A DNA stretch of 64,000 bases from Stenotrophomonas maltophilia (GCF_025642255.1 NZ_CP106759.1:337501-401500), one strand, 5' to 3'. Shown: positions 54,700 to 64,000, numbered from the stretch's first letter. The notes: a model not told the origin generated them from the sequence alone. Translations and numbers: made by a program.

Positions 54700-54712
54700 T
54701 GCGTTGCGGTGG

Positions 54713-54819
54713 TCGCCGGGCATGGCCCGGCGCTACCAGGGACAATGCAACGGTAGCGCCGGGTCATGCCCGGCGAAGCGGCAAAGGATGCAGCGGTAGC
54801 GCCGGGCCATGCCCGGCGA
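54713..54819. repeat. cluster of three SMAG repeats
   Basis: One minus-facing copy (54713-54736) followed by two plus-facing copies (54753-54776 and 54796-54819), each about 24 bases with GTAGCGCCGGG heads. They fill the gap between the convergent hglS and CoA-transferase genes. Confidence 0.9.
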
Positions 54820-54829
54820 ACCCTATGCC

Positions 54830-56344
54830 TCAACCCTTCATCGTGCCCGTATCCAGCCACCGCTGGTGCCAGGACAACGCTTCCGGCAGCAGGTGCGGGG
54901 TGTGCTTGCCATAGCTCTCACGGCTGGCGCGGTCGAAGTAGTCCTGCAGCTGCGGGCGGAAATCCGGGTGCGCGCAGCGGTCGATCAGCACCTGCGCACG
55001 CTTGCGCGGGGTCAGGCCGCGCAGATCGGCCAGGCCCTGCTCGGTGACGATCACCGAGACATCGTGTTCGGTGTGGTCGACGTGGCTGGCCATCGGCACG
55101 ATCGCCGAGATGGTGCCGTTCTTCGCCGTGGACGGGCTGAGGAACGCCGACAGGAACCCGTTGCGGGCAAAGTCACCAGAGCCGCCGATGCCGTTCATGA
55201 TCCGCGTGCCCATCACGTGCGTCGAATTGACGTTGCCGTACAGGTCCACCTCGATCATGCCGTTCATGCCGATGCAGCCCAGCCGGCGCACGAGCTCGGG
55301 ATGGTTGGAGATTTCCTGCGTGCGCATGATGATGCGCTCGCGGTAGAAGTCGATGTTCTCCTTGAACGTCTCGTTGGCCTGCGGGCTCAGCGCGAAGCCC
55401 GTGCACGAGGCATAGCTCAGCACGCCGTCGCGCAGCAGGTCGAGCATGCCGTCCTGGATCACCTCGGTGAACGCGGCCAGATCACGGAAACCACTCCTGG
55501 CCAGGCCTGCCAGCACCGCATTGGGAATGTTGCCCACGCCGGACTGCAGCGGCAGCAGGTTCGGCGGCAGCCGGCCGTGCTTCACTTCGTGCTTGAGGAA
55601 GTCGATCAGGTGCGCGGCGATCTGCTCGCTGGTCGCATCGATGGGGCTGAACGGGCTGTTGCGGTCCGGGCCGTTGGTGCGGACCACCGCCACGATCTTG
55701 TCGGGGTCGCAGCGCAGCGCGGTATCGCCGATGCGGTCGTTGGCGTTGACCAGCGGAATCGGCTTGCGATGCGGCGGCAGCGCGGTGCCGTAGTAGATGT
55801 CATGCATGCCATCGACGCCGGCCGGCTGCCACTCGTTGACCTCGACGATCACCTTCTTCGCCAGGTCCAGCCAGGTCTTGTTGTTGCCGACCGAGGTGGA
55901 CGGCACCAGCGAGCCGTCCTCGCGGATGGCCGAGACTTCCACCACGGCGGTGTCGATCTCGCCGTAGAAGCCGAACCAGACGTGCTGGGCGACGTGGCTG
56001 AGGTGGATGTCGATGTAATCCAGCTTGCCTTCATTGATGCGGTTGCGCGCATCCGGGTCGCTCTGGAAGGGCATGCGCATGGCGATGCCATCGGCCTTGG
56101 CCAGCGCACCGTCCAGCTCCGGCGCGGTGGAGGCGCCGGTCATCAGCTTGATCTGGAAGGGCTGGTCCTGGGCATGCACCGCTTCGATGCGGCGCGCCAG
56201 TTCCACGGGGACGGCCTTGGGATAGCCCGAGCCGGTAAACCCGCTCATGGCCACGGTTTCACCCGGCTGGATCAGCGCGGCTGCGGCCTCGGCGGAGACC
56301 ACGCGGTCGCGGAGACGCGCGTTGGCGATGCGATCAACAGACAT
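54830..56344 (-). CDS. acetyl-CoA hydrolase/transferase family, succinyl-CoA:acetate CoA-transferase type
   Basis: A 504-residue class I CoA-transferase. Conserved features: [19 protein letters not shown] at the N-terminus, [15 protein letters not shown], the central [34 protein letters not shown] near the C-terminal glycine loop, and [14 protein letters not shown]. The length (about 500) matches AarC/Cat1-type enzymes that swap CoA between succinate and acetate rather than hydrolyse. The start is ATG 56344. It converges with hglS and diverges from glnE. Confidence 0.92.
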   Translation of the reverse strand: MSVDRIANARLRDRVVSAEAAAALIQPGETVAMSGFTGSGYPKAVPVELARRIEAVHAQDQPFQIKLMTGASTAPELDGALAKADGIAMRMPFQSDPDARNRINEGKLDYIDIHLSHVAQHVWFGFYGEIDTAVVEVSAIREDGSLVPSTSVGNNKTWLDLAKKVIVEVNEWQPAGVDGMHDIYYGTALPPHRKPIPLVNANDRIGDTALRCDPDKIVAVVRTNGPDRNSPFSPIDATSEQIAAHLIDFLKHEVKHGRLPPNLLPLQSGVGNIPNAVLAGLARSGFRDLAAFTEVIQDGMLDLLRDGVLSYASCTGFALSPQANETFKENIDFYRERIIMRTQEISNHPELVRRLGCIGMNGMIEVDLYGNVNSTHVMGTRIMNGIGGSGDFARNGFLSAFLSPSTAKNGTISAIVPMASHVDHTEHDVSVIVTEQGLADLRGLTPRKRAQVLIDRCAHPDFRPQLQDYFDRASRESYGKHTPHLLPEALSWHQRWLDTGTMKG

Positions 56345-56382
56345 GACGACAGTGTTTCTGGGGGGAGCCTCGATTATCGGCC

Positions 56383-56407
56383 ATCCCCCGGCGTACGGGG
56401 GGGCTAC
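56383..56407 (-). repeat. SMAG-like palindrome with G-rich stem
   Basis: On the minus strand GTAGCCCCCCCGTACGCCGG followed by GGGAT: a GTAG head and a hairpin of C and G runs. It is more divergent than the other copies. Confidence 0.4.
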
Positions 56408-56409
56408 CT

Positions 56410-56567
56410 TCGTGGAATGGCTTTTCGCGGGCGGGGCTATCCATACCCGCCGGTTCTGTTTTGCAGTGCAGCGTGCAAAGTCCTTTCGCAGCCCGCAGGA
56501 TGGCCCTGCATCCCGACGTGGGGGAGGGAGCAGAGCCCGCTGGCAGTTCGCTGCAAGCGGGCTTTTT
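56410..56567 (+). ncRNA. candidate small RNA ending in an orphan terminator
   Basis: The gap between the divergent CoA-transferase and glnE genes contains a full rho-independent terminator on the plus strand (56534-56567: GCCCGCTTGCAGC-type stem followed by T6). No plus-strand protein gene ends before it. Upstream is a GGCGGG / CCCGCC hairpin (about 56430-56453) and other local stems. This arrangement is best explained by a short transcript of up to about 150 bases. The 5' end shown is approximate and no known RNA family was recognised. Confidence 0.45.
56534..56567 (+). terminator. rho-independent terminator in a divergent intergenic region
   Basis: AGCCCGCT, loop GGCAGTTCGCTGCA (itself able to pair as GCAG/CTGC), AGCGGGCT then TTTTTT. 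It lies 95 bases before the glnE start codon on the same strand, so it would also block read-through into glnE from upstream. Confidence 0.8.
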
Positions 56568-56662
56568 TATTGCCCGCTGCCCAGGATGAATGCGCGCGAT
56601 GGACGGCGGCGCAGCGACTTCCCGCCGTTGGCAAAGGCGCCCGGCGCCGCGAGAATCAACGC

Positions 56663-59458
56663 ATGACCCTCGCCCCCGCCGAACTGCCCGCCGCGCTGCA
56701 GCCCCTGGTTGATCGTGCCCTGTCGCGCTTGGCCCAGGTGGCTCCGGAACCGATTCCGGCCGATCTGCGGCCCCTGCTGACCCACCTGGCCATCGCCAGT
56801 GACTTCGCTCTGGACACGCTGGTGCGGCAGCCCGGCCTGTTGTCGCAATTGGCCCAGCCGGGGTGCCCGCCGTTGCCGACGCCGGTGCTCGACCCGGTGC
56901 AGCCCGGCGAATGGCCGGCGCAGCTGCGGCGTTGGCGTGCGGCGATGTCGACCCGCCTGGTCTGGCGCGATCTGGCCGGGTTGGATGACGTGGCGCAGAC
57001 CCTGGCCGGCGCCACCGCCCTGGCCGAAGACTGCCTGCGGCTGGCGCTGGATGCCCTGCAGCAGGAATTCGCACAGCGCCACGGCGTGATCCGTGATGAC
57101 GAGGGCCGCGTCGAGCAACTTGTCGTATTTGGCCTGGGCAAGCTCGGCGGTGGCGAACTCAACTTCAGCTCCGACATCGACCTGGTCTACGCCTACCCGC
57201 AGGGCGGTGAATCGGACGGACCGCGTCCGCTGGCCGCCGAAGAATACTTCGCGCGGCTCGGCCAGCGCCTGGCCAAGCTGCTGGATGAAACCACCGTCGA
57301 TGGCTTCAGCCACCGCGTCGACCTGCGCCTGCGCCCGTTTGGCAGTGCCGGCCGCGTTGCGCTGTCGTTCGCTGCGATGGACCAGTACTTCCAGCGGGAG
57401 GGCCGCGACTGGGAGCGCTACGCCTGGTTGAAGGCACGTGCCGTGGCCGGTGATATCGCCGCCGGTGAGGCGTGGCTGCAGACGCTGCGCCCGTTCGTCT
57501 ATCGACGCTATCTGGACTTCACCGCGCTGGACGGACTGCGCGAGATGAAAGCTGCGATCACGGCCGAAGTCGCCCGCCGCGAACTGCATGAAGACATCAA
57601 ACGCGGTGCCGGTGGCATCCGCGAAATCGAATTCCTGTGCCAGGCACTGCAGCTGATCCGTGGCGGCCGCGAACCGGCCCTGCGTGAACGTCGCCTGCTG
57701 GTGGCGCTGCAGGCGCTGGTGGCGGCGGGCCAGATCGCGCCCGAAGACGGCGCATCGCTGGAGCAGGCCTACCTGTTCCTGCGCCGCCTGGAGAACCGGC
57801 TGCAGATGCTGCGCGATGCGCAGACGCATGTGCTGCCCAGCGATGCGATCGACCGCGAGCGCATCGCCCTCGGCCTGGGTTACCCCGACTGGGAAGCGCT
57901 GCGCGCCGCACTGGCCGTGCAGCAGCAGCGGGTCAGCACCGAGTTCGCTGCATTGCTGGCACCGCGCAAGGGCCAGGCGGCGCCGGATGCGCTGGCCAAC
58001 TACTGGCGCAGCCTGCCGGGTGGCAGTGACGCGCCGTTGCTGGCCGAAGCCGGTTTCCTCGATGCGAACGGCGCCGATCAGTCGCTGCGCGATTTCGCGC
58101 AGAGCACCGGCGTGAAGTCGCTGTCCGACGCCGCGCGCGCGCGGCTGGACCGCGTGCTGCCGGCGCTGCTGCACGCCGCCACGCGCTCGCCGCAACCGGA
58201 TGCCGCACTGAGGCGCGTACTCGGCCTGCTGCAGGCGGTGCTGCGCCGGACCAGTTATCTGGCCCTGCTGGACGAACAGCCCAGTGCGCTGGCGCGGCTG
58301 GTGGATGTGCTGGCGCGCAGCGCGTTGCTGGCCGAGCGCCTGGCGGCCTATCCGTTGCTGCTGGACGAACTGCTGGACGTGCGCGTGTCCGGCCCGATGC
58401 CGGATGCGGCCGGCATGCTGGCCGAATGCCAGCAGGCGCTGACGGTCGAAGACCCGGAAGCCGCGTTGCGCTGGCTCAACGAAACCCGGCTGGCCCTAAG
58501 TTTCCGCATGGCGATGGCCACGCTGGACGGCCGCCAGGGCGCGGTCGACAGCACCCGCCAACTGGCCGAGCTGGCGCAGGCGGTGGTGGTCACGGTGCTG
58601 GCCATGGCCGAGTCCGACATGCAGGCCGCCCACGGCGGCATTCCCGGCGGGCGCTTTGCGATCATCGGCTATGGCAGCCTGGGGGGCCTCGAACTCGGCT
58701 TCGGTTCCGATCTGGACCTGGTATTCCTGCACGATCATCCGGCGGGCGTGGAGGCCAGCGATGGCGCGCGCGCGCTGGAGCCGGGACGCTGGTACGCGCG
58801 GCTGGCACAGAAGGTGATGGCCCTGCTCGGCGCGGTCACCGCCGCCGGTCGGCTGTACGACATCGACGTGCGCCTGCGGCCGGACGGTGGCAAAGGCTCG
58901 CTGGTCTCGTCCCTGGCCAGTTACACCGAATACCAGCGCGAACGCGCGTGGACCTGGGAGCATCAGGCGCTGGTGCGTGCGCGCGGCGTGGCCGGTGATG
59001 CCAGCCTGCTGGCCGACTTCGAGCAGGTGCGTGCGCAGACCCTGGGCCGTGCACGCGACCCCGCCACCCTCTATGCCGATGTGCTGAAGATGCGAGGGCG
59101 CATGCGCACCGAACTGGACCGCAGCGATGCCGCGCGCATCGACCTGAAGCAGGGCGCCGGTGGCGTGGTGGACCTGGAGTTCCTGCTGCAGACCGGTGTG
59201 CTCGAGCGCAGTGCACAGGTACCGGCGCTGCTGTCACCCCGCGATACGCCGTCATTGATCGATGCACTGGCCGCAGCGGAATTCCTGCCGGTTGCCACCG
59301 CGCAGGCACTGCACGCTGCGCATGCCACTCTGCTGGATGTGGGCCTGGCCTGCACGCTGGACCGTCGCCCGCGGCTGGCACCGACCACACCGGCCATCGA
59401 AGCGGCCTGCGCAGCAATCAGTGCGGCCTGCCGGGCGGCCGGCCTGCCGTTCGGCTGA
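56663..59458 (+). CDS. glnE: bifunctional glutamine synthetase adenylyltransferase/deadenylyltransferase
   Basis: A 931-residue regulator that adenylylates and de-adenylylates glutamine synthetase in response to PII and glutamine. Two nucleotidyltransferase domains are visible: the N-terminal one with [19 protein letters not shown] (about residue 155) and the C-terminal one with [19 protein letters not shown] (about 672). Each is followed by its helical GlnD/GlnE linker (for example [12 protein letters not shown] and [12 protein letters not shown]). The length is normal. The start is ATG 56663; a long open stretch upstream runs through the CoA-transferase antisense and is not coding. Confidence 0.96.
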   Translation: MTLAPAELPAALQPLVDRALSRLAQVAPEPIPADLRPLLTHLAIASDFALDTLVRQPGLLSQLAQPGCPPLPTPVLDPVQPGEWPAQLRRWRAAMSTRLVWRDLAGLDDVAQTLAGATALAEDCLRLALDALQQEFAQRHGVIRDDEGRVEQLVVFGLGKLGGGELNFSSDIDLVYAYPQGGESDGPRPLAAEEYFARLGQRLAKLLDETTVDGFSHRVDLRLRPFGSAGRVALSFAAMDQYFQREGRDWERYAWLKARAVAGDIAAGEAWLQTLRPFVYRRYLDFTALDGLREMKAAITAEVARRELHEDIKRGAGGIREIEFLCQALQLIRGGREPALRERRLLVALQALVAAGQIAPEDGASLEQAYLFLRRLENRLQMLRDAQTHVLPSDAIDRERIALGLGYPDWEALRAALAVQQQRVSTEFAALLAPRKGQAAPDALANYWRSLPGGSDAPLLAEAGFLDANGADQSLRDFAQSTGVKSLSDAARARLDRVLPALLHAATRSPQPDAALRRVLGLLQAVLRRTSYLALLDEQPSALARLVDVLARSALLAERLAAYPLLLDELLDVRVSGPMPDAAGMLAECQQALTVEDPEAALRWLNETRLALSFRMAMATLDGRQGAVDSTRQLAELAQAVVVTVLAMAESDMQAAHGGIPGGRFAIIGYGSLGGLELGFGSDLDLVFLHDHPAGVEASDGARALEPGRWYARLAQKVMALLGAVTAAGRLYDIDVRLRPDGGKGSLVSSLASYTEYQRERAWTWEHQALVRARGVAGDASLLADFEQVRAQTLGRARDPATLYADVLKMRGRMRTELDRSDAARIDLKQGAGGVVDLEFLLQTGVLERSAQVPALLSPRDTPSLIDALAAAEFLPVATAQALHAAHATLLDVGLACTLDRRPRLAPTTPAIEAACAAISAACRAAGLPFG

Positions 59459-59470
59459 TCGGCAGCGAGG

Positions 59471-59567
59471 CCGCCGGGCATGGCCCGGCGCTACCCGAAC
59501 AGGCGCGCTGCGCCATGCCGGCGTCATCCAAACAAACGCAGCGGTAGCGCCGGGCCATGCCCGGCGG
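59471..59567. repeat. inverted pair of SMAG repeats
   Basis: A minus-facing copy (59471-59494) and a plus-facing copy (59544-59567) about 50 bases apart, between the convergent glnE and yhhQ genes. The second copy ends three bases before the yhhQ stop codon. Confidence 0.9.
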
Positions 59568-59569
59568 AA

Positions 59570-60136
59570 TCACCGCGCGCTTTCCGCGCGCAGCGGCGCC
59601 ATCTTCCACAGCAGCGCGCGGAACGGCGCCAGCAGGCACACGCCGATGGCCAGCTTCACGGCCAGATCGCCTGCCGCCCAGCTCACCCACGGCAGACTGG
59701 AACCGGCAAAGGCGATCGACCAGAAGATCGTGGTGTCCACCGTCGCGCTGCAGGTGGTGGCTACCATCGGCGCACGCCACCAGCTGCCCCGGCGCAGGCG
59801 GTCGAATACGGTGATGTCCAGCAGCTGCGCCACGATGAAGGCCGAGCACGATGCGATGGCGATGCGCGGCGTCGCCACCCAGACCGACAACAGCACCGCC
59901 ACCGCGAAACCGATCCAGGCCACGCGCCGGGCGGGTCCCGGGCCGAAGCGGCGGTTGATCAGATTGCTCACCAGGAACGCGACGGGATAGCTGAACGCAC
60001 CCCAGGTCAGCCAGTCGTTGATCGGGTACTGCACCAGCACGTTCGACAGCAGCACCACCGCGCCCATCGCCAGCACGGCCAGCACCAGGGCGCGCGGGGT
60101 CAGCGGGGCAAAAACGGGGGCAGGACGCACGGACAT
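59570..60136 (-). CDS. queuosine precursor transporter (VUT family, YhhQ-like)
   Basis: A 188-residue inner-membrane protein with about six transmembrane helices. The family pattern is WGAFSYPVAFLVSNLINRRFGPGPARRVAW near the N-terminus and AQLLDITVFDRLRRGSWWRAPMVATTCSATVDTTIFWSIAFAG in the middle, with the QxxD and Thr-rich motifs of YhhQ/VUT proteins. It imports queuine or preQ precursors for tRNA modification. The start ATG 60136 is preferred to a TTG 18 bases upstream; neither has a strong ribosome-binding site. Confidence 0.9.
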   Translation of the reverse strand: MSVRPAPVFAPLTPRALVLAVLAMGAVVLLSNVLVQYPINDWLTWGAFSYPVAFLVSNLINRRFGPGPARRVAWIGFAVAVLLSVWVATPRIAIASCSAFIVAQLLDITVFDRLRRGSWWRAPMVATTCSATVDTTIFWSIAFAGSSLPWVSWAAGDLAVKLAIGVCLLAPFRALLWKMAPLRAESAR

Positions 60137-60237
60137 GGCGAGCCAGGAGGACAAGGGGAATCGCCCATTATCCGCCCGGCCAAAGGCAAATCCAAAACCA
60201 CCCGTTCAGGAACACACCGGCCGTCAACGGTGGGGCG

Positions 60238-61203
60238 TTACCCCAATGCCAGCCGCGCCCTGACCTCGGCGGCGATGCGCGCGGTTTCGCGCAGTGGTTC
60301 GATGCGGTCGTACTGCCAGTCCAGCCAGCGTGTCTGCAATCGCCCGCGCTCGTGCAGCTGCTGCTGGAAGCGGGCGAGGCGTCCCTGCGCGGTCTCCGCC
60401 AGCGCCACCATCACCGGCATGCGCGTGGCGCAGGCTTCAGAGAGCAGGTTCACCGAATCGGGCGATACCACCACACGGTTGGCCCAGCCGAGCAGGCCGC
60501 CATACGGATTCACCCCGTCGCCGCCGTCGCCCCAGATCACGTGCGGCAGGTCGGCGAAGGTCGCGCGCAGGATCTCGGCCAGTGCCGGCGGGGTGCGTCG
60601 CGAGGTGGTGGCCAGCAGGCTGCCGCCTTCACTGCGAATCTGCGCGGCCAGGGCGCGGAACACACCGACCATCGCCGTTTCGTCCCACGGCGCCAGCGGC
60701 GTCGGGCCGCCCACCAGCAGTGCAGTGCGCGGACCGGGCAGGGTGCTGAAGCCGGCGAACGCCGCCCGTCCCCAGGCCAGCCAGTCGTCATCGACCGGGT
60801 TGAGGCTGCCGATCAAGGTCAGCACATTGCTGCCGCGCAGGCGATCATGCTCGGGTACCACCACCATGTCCCAGTGGCGGGCGCCGATGCGCGGGTCGAG
60901 GATCTGCACCACCTGCGTGCCGCGGGCGCGCAGCACGCGCAGCGCACCGGCGGCCTGGCGGCCACAGCCGATCGCCAGCGCAGGGGGCTCGGCAGCCAGT
61001 GCCGCGAACGCATCGCCGTAGCCGTTGGCATCCCCGGGCAGGCGCCGCGGGGTGACCCAGCGCCAGGGCGCCCGAGGCTGTAGTACCACGGGTCGATAGG
61101 TGCCCTGGCGCAGCGCCGAGGCCAGCGCGACCGCCTGGCGGACATTGCCTGCACGGCCATCGGTGACCGTCCACGGTGCGCTCGATCGTTTCACCATTGG
61201 CAT
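60238..61203 (-). CDS. ELM1/GtrOC1 family (former DUF1022) protein, glycosyltransferase-like
   Basis: A 321-residue protein of the family related to plant mitochondrial ELM1. The start WTVTDGRAGNVRQAVALASALRQ and the core IGCGRQAAGALRVLRARGTQVVQILDPR, LVGGPTPLAPWD and YGGLLGWANRVVVSPDSVNLLSEACATRMPV are typical. The DSxN(L/M)xSEA segment resembles the donor-sugar site of GT-B glycosyltransferases. Xanthomonadaceae members are usually near lipopolysaccharide or quinone genes but no such genes are adjacent here. Start is ATG 61203 or 61197. Confidence 0.82.
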   Translation of the reverse strand: MPMVKRSSAPWTVTDGRAGNVRQAVALASALRQGTYRPVVLQPRAPWRWVTPRRLPGDANGYGDAFAALAAEPPALAIGCGRQAAGALRVLRARGTQVVQILDPRIGARHWDMVVVPEHDRLRGSNVLTLIGSLNPVDDDWLAWGRAAFAGFSTLPGPRTALLVGGPTPLAPWDETAMVGVFRALAAQIRSEGGSLLATTSRRTPPALAEILRATFADLPHVIWGDGGDGVNPYGGLLGWANRVVVSPDSVNLLSEACATRMPVMVALAETAQGRLARFQQQLHERGRLQTRWLDWQYDRIEPLRETARIAAEVRARLALG

Positions 61204-61323
61204 TAATTCGTTTCAGCCCTGCTGGGTGTTGCAACAGTCGCGACACTCTACACTGCGGCTGGTCGTTTCGCCCCGCGTTGCCCGCGGGCACTGACTCCCC
61301 TTCGCCGCCCTGGAGATGCACCG

Positions 61324-61914
61324 ATGTCCCACGCGCTTGACGCCGCCGCACTGGATCAGCTGTTCCGCACCGCCCGCACCCAGAATGCCTTCCTCGACAC
61401 CCCGGTGGACGACAGCCTGCTGCAGGAACTGTACGAGCTGGTGAAGTGGGGCCCGACCGCGGCCAACGCCAGCCCGGCGCGCTTCGTGTTCGTGAAGTCG
61501 GCCGAAGCCAAGGCCAAGCTGGCCCCCGCGCTGTCCGAAGGCAACCATGACAAGACCATGGCCGCACCGGTCACCGTCATCATCGGTTTCGACCTGGATT
61601 TCCACGAGAAGCTGCCGTACCTGTTCCCGCACGCCGACGCCAAGTCCTGGTTCGACGGCCCGCAGGAAGGCCGCCACGAGGCCGCCATCCGCAACGGCAG
61701 CCTGCAGGGCGCCTACCTGATCCTGGCCGCGCGCGCGCTGGGCCTGGATGCCGGCCCGATGTCCGGCTTCGACCCGGCCAAGGTCGATGAAGCCTTCTTC
61801 GCCGGCACCAGCATCAAGTCGAATTTCCTGGTCAACCTGGGGTACGGTGACCCGGCGGGCCTGTTCCCGCGCCTGCCGCGTCTGTCGTTCGACGAAGCGG
61901 CGCGCATCGCGTAA
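61324..61914 (+). CDS. RutE/HadB-type nitroreductase (malonic semialdehyde reductase family)
   Basis: A 196-residue flavoprotein. The start [40 protein letters not shown] and ending [20 protein letters not shown], with [10 protein letters not shown] and [28 protein letters not shown] in between, match the RutE/HadB subgroup. RutE reduces malonic semialdehyde to 3-hydroxypropionate in uracil breakdown. No other rut gene is present, so the actual substrate is open. The start is ATG 61324. Confidence 0.92.
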   Translation: MSHALDAAALDQLFRTARTQNAFLDTPVDDSLLQELYELVKWGPTAANASPARFVFVKSAEAKAKLAPALSEGNHDKTMAAPVTVIIGFDLDFHEKLPYLFPHADAKSWFDGPQEGRHEAAIRNGSLQGAYLILAARALGLDAGPMSGFDPAKVDEAFFAGTSIKSNFLVNLGYGDPAGLFPRLPRLSFDEAARIA

Positions 61915-61999
61915 GTCGCTGTATCGGTTTCGGGCCCGCCGGTTGCGGCGGGCCATTGCTGCACCCTGTACCCACCCTACGATCCGGAGAGTTCCTCAG

Positions 62000-62710
62000 A
62001 TGAGCGCCACCCGTAAACTGCTGCTGCCGCTGGCCCTGACCCTGGCCATCGCCGCCTGCTCCAAGCCGGCCGATACCGCTGCCCCGGCCGCTGATGCCGC
62101 CGCTCCGGCCGCCACCGAACAGCCGGCCGCCACCCCGGCTGCCGATGCTGCCGCTGCCGCGCCGGCCGCCGAAGCGATCCAGATCGCCTCGGGCACCTAC
62201 AAGCTCGACCCGAGCCACACCGACGTGCTGGCGCAGTGGAGCCACTTCGGCTTCTCCAACCCGAGCGCACACTTCGGCAACGCTGAAGGCACCCTGGTGT
62301 ACGACGCCGCCGACGTGACCAAGTCCACCGTGGAAGTGAAGCTGCCGCTGAGCGGCCTCAACAGCTTCACCGCCAAGTTCGACGAGCACCTGAAGAGCGC
62401 CGATTTCTTCGACGCTGCCAAGTTCCCGGCGGCCACCTTCAAGAGCACCAAGGTGGAATCGGCCGGCACCAACAAGCTGACCGTCACTGGCGATCTGACC
62501 ATCAAGGACATCACCAAGCCGGTGACCCTGGACGTCACCATCAACGGCGGCGGCGAGCACCCGATGGCCAAGGTTCCGGCCGCCGGCTTCGATGCCACCA
62601 CCACCCTCAAGCGCAGCGATTTCGGCGTGGGCGCCTACGCCCCGAACGTCAGCGATGAAGTGAAGATCCGCATCACCACCGAAGCCACCGGCGAGAAGCC
62701 GGCCGCTTGA
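62000..62710 (+). CDS. YceI family lipoprotein
   Basis: A 236-residue lipoprotein: lipobox IAACSK (Cys about 19), an Ala/Pro-rich linker (about 22-58), then the lipocalin-like YceI domain (YKLDPSHTDVLAQWSHFGFSNPSAHFGNAEG, LTVTGDLTIKDITKPVTLDVTINGG, RSDFGVGAYAPNVSDEVKIRI). YceI proteins bind isoprenoid chains such as polyprenyl pyrophosphate. The Asp-Pro-Ser-His start of the domain is intact. The start is ATG 62000, 85 bases after the nitroreductase stop. Confidence 0.93.
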   Translation: MSATRKLLLPLALTLAIAACSKPADTAAPAADAAAPAATEQPAATPAADAAAAAPAAEAIQIASGTYKLDPSHTDVLAQWSHFGFSNPSAHFGNAEGTLVYDAADVTKSTVEVKLPLSGLNSFTAKFDEHLKSADFFDAAKFPAATFKSTKVESAGTNKLTVTGDLTIKDITKPVTLDVTINGGGEHPMAKVPAAGFDATTTLKRSDFGVGAYAPNVSDEVKIRITTEATGEKPAA

Positions 62711-62739
62711 TGCACCCCGCTCACTCGTCGTGAGAAGGC

Positions 62740-62772
62740 AGAAGGCCCGCTGCAAAGCGGGCCTTCTTTTTT
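62740..62772 (+). terminator. terminator of the YceI gene
   Basis: AGAAGGCCCGC TGCAAA GCGGGCCTTCT hairpin followed by six T, convergent with the next gene. Confidence 0.85.
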
Positions 62773-62814
62773 GAGCGCGGGCAACGCGCGTTGGCCGCTA
62801 CCGGGTACGTGCGC

Positions 62815-63216
62815 TCAGCGCAGCGCGCCCAGCCACGTTGCACACGCCTCGCTCGGGCTCTGCTTGGCCTTCACCGTCATGCCACTCATCCGCACGAAGG
62901 TCTGCGCGGCCTGCGCCACCACCTGACGTGCGATCAACGCGGCCTGCCTGGTCGCCGCCTGCTGCTTGCGCAGCTGCACGATATGCACCGACGGCCGGCC
63001 CACCGGCGCGTACTTCTGGTCGCGGCGCAGCACATCGGCCACCTGCGCCACTTCGTACTCGGCCTGCAGGAACCGGTGTTCGGCGTCCAACAGATCCCGC
63101 AGCGGTGCACGCAGGGCGGCCGGATCAGCGAAGGCCGCCAGCGCGCCATCACAGGCGGCGTCGTCGTTGAAGCGGGAGCGCAGCGCATCGACGCCGGCCA
63201 AGGTCAGTTTGCCCAC
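62815..63216 (-). CDS. hypothetical helical protein, 133 residues
   Basis: A soluble, Ala/Arg/Gln-rich protein predicted to be mostly helical (RSRFNDDAACDGALAAFADPAALRAPLRDLLDAEHRFLQAEYEVAQVADVLRRD), with Cys at about 31 and 124. No signal peptide, membrane segment or known motif. The start GTG 63216 has CGAGG five bases upstream; the open frame continues upstream but that part is low in coding character and contains the 63307 palindrome. It is convergent with the YceI gene. Confidence 0.65.
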   Translation of the reverse strand: MGKLTLAGVDALRSRFNDDAACDGALAAFADPAALRAPLRDLLDAEHRFLQAEYEVAQVADVLRRDQKYAPVGRPSVHIVQLRKQQAATRQAALIARQVVAQAAQTFVRMSGMTVKAKQSPSEACATWLGALR

Positions 63217-63306
63217 AGGGGCCTCGTTGCAACTGGGAAGGAGCGCGATTGTCGCATCTGCCCGGCTCGATCCGATGCCGGCGTCATGCGCCGCTCCGTG
63301 GGACAA

Positions 63307-63319
63307 GGGGTCTGACCCC
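63307..63319. repeat. GGGGTC palindrome
   Basis: GGGGTCTGACCCC, in the divergent gap before the last gene. Similar palindromes recur in Stenotrophomonas intergenic sequence; function unknown. Confidence 0.35.
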
Positions 63320-63397
63320 GTGGCATGGGCCGAAGAGCCACCGAGGGTGAACCCGGTCCTACAATCGCCTGCTGTTTCATCCACGGAAGGTAAGGCC

Positions 63398-64000
63398 ATG
63401 CAGGACGTGCAGTACTGGTTGAACGAATTCTGGGCCGGGTTGAGCGTGCCCGATCTGGCAGTGGGCAGCGTGCTGGGCGCGCTGCTGGGCCTCATGGTCG
63501 GACTGGCCGGCTGGTATGCGCTGCGCCGCCGCGGCTGGTTGCAGCGGCGCAGGCGCTGGCATCACTGGCTGCTGGCCAGTTACGCGCTGCTGCTGCCGCT
63601 GGGCACTGCCTTCTTCGGCCTGCAGCTGGGTTTCACCGCGGGCGCGCACCGCGCGCTGCTCCAGCAGATGGACCATTTCCAGCCGCATCTGCAGACGCTC
63701 GTGGCCCAGTGGAGCCACGGGTTCACCGACTCGCTTGACGACCCGCGCATGCGCGATGCGCTGCACAGCGAAGGCACGGTGGGCGATGTGGCCGAAGCGG
63801 TCGCCTCGGCCTACCTCAGCGAACACCCGCTGCCGGTACTGGATCGCCTGGGTGACGGCGTACTGGCACGCGCCAGTGGCTGGGTGATCGGCAAGGTGCG
63901 CGAAGGCGTGCTGCGCGGCCTGGTGGAAGACACCCTGGTGGACAAGGCCGGTGTACTGGGCGTGGAGCCGACGGTGGTGCGCGAAGCGCTGACGATGCGC
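63398..64000 (+). CDS. membrane protein, unrecognised, truncated by window end
   Basis: At least 201 residues with no stop before the end. Two hydrophobic helices (VGSVLGALLGLMVGLAGWYAL, about residues 23-43, and WLLASYALLLPLGTAFFGLQLG, about 56-77), separated by a very basic loop (RRRGWLQRRRRWHH), are followed by a soluble periplasmic or cytoplasmic region. The start ATG 63398 has GGAAGGTAAGG upstream. No family is recognised from the visible part. Confidence 0.7.
   Translation, partial: MQDVQYWLNEFWAGLSVPDLAVGSVLGALLGLMVGLAGWYALRRRGWLQRRRRWHHWLLASYALLLPLGTAFFGLQLGFTAGAHRALLQQMDHFQPHLQTLVAQWSHGFTDSLDDPRMRDALHSEGTVGDVAEAVASAYLSEHPLPVLDRLGDGVLARASGWVIGKVREGVLRGLVEDTLVDKAGVLGVEPTVVREALTMR

Noticed and set aside
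54809..56662. Long N-terminal extension in frame with glnE
   Set aside because: It runs antisense through the CoA-transferase gene and the SMAG/terminator region. GlnE homology and a normal length begin at ATG 56663.

Overview
The window looks like a chromosomal segment of a Stenotrophomonas maltophilia-type gammaproteobacterium (Xanthomonadaceae). The evidence is the high GC content, Xanthomonadaceae-like proteins and gene order, and many GTAG-headed palindromes (SMAG-type repeats, typical of S. maltophilia) between genes. No prophage, insertion sequence, CRISPR array or tRNA was recognised. Most of the sequence is core genome, with a few accessory patches.

Layout. 1-1440: the 3' part of a 23S rRNA gene and two tandem 5S rRNA genes, each with its own terminator. 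1546-10036: envelope and proteolysis genes (M28 lipoprotein peptidase, a VNG-repeat secreted protein, EnvC, a CtpA-type S41 protease, rhomboid), FadL and PnuC. 10155-13412: PutA. 13647-22150: an aa3-type cytochrome c oxidase cluster holding the structural genes (coxB, coxA, coxC), Cox11, SURF1, two small membrane proteins, a thioredoxin-like candidate, and the haem A pathway (ctaA, ctaB). 22514-23637: two unrecognised secreted proteins flanked by SMAGs. 23734-30012: BASS transporter, DUF442-type phosphatase, dnaG, yihY, yqeY and rpsU, a loosened macromolecular-synthesis cluster. 30180-38223: tsaD, folB, an MscS channel, a GH3 beta-glucosidase behind a LacI-type operator, and small membrane or lipoproteins.

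38335-50791 is the most interesting region. It holds two divergent gene sets that together look like a scavenging pathway for peptidoglycan stem peptides. On the minus strand: a YkfC-like SH3b/NlpC-P60 peptidase, a YkfB-like L-Ala-D/L-Glu epimerase, an RpiR/MurR regulator, an L,D-transpeptidase-fold protein and an APC permease. On the plus strand: a periplasmic transglutaminase-fold protein, an Oar-like TonB-dependent receptor, a class C beta-lactamase-fold hydrolase and a VanX-type dipeptidase. A perfect 18-bp palindrome lies in the shared promoter region and is a natural candidate operator for the RpiR regulator.

50863-64000: small secreted and membrane proteins, an EF-hand protein, a HAD phosphatase, 2-oxoadipate dioxygenase/decarboxylase (lysine catabolism), an acetate/succinate CoA-transferase, glnE, a queuosine-precursor transporter, an ELM1-family protein, a RutE-type nitroreductase and a YceI lipoprotein. 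The last gene runs off the end. A rho-independent terminator lies between the divergent CoA-transferase and glnE genes, where no protein gene needs it, which suggests a small RNA.

Start codons were chosen from ribosome-binding sites, signal peptides and overlaps. Family assignments come from motif recognition by eye; no database search was run.
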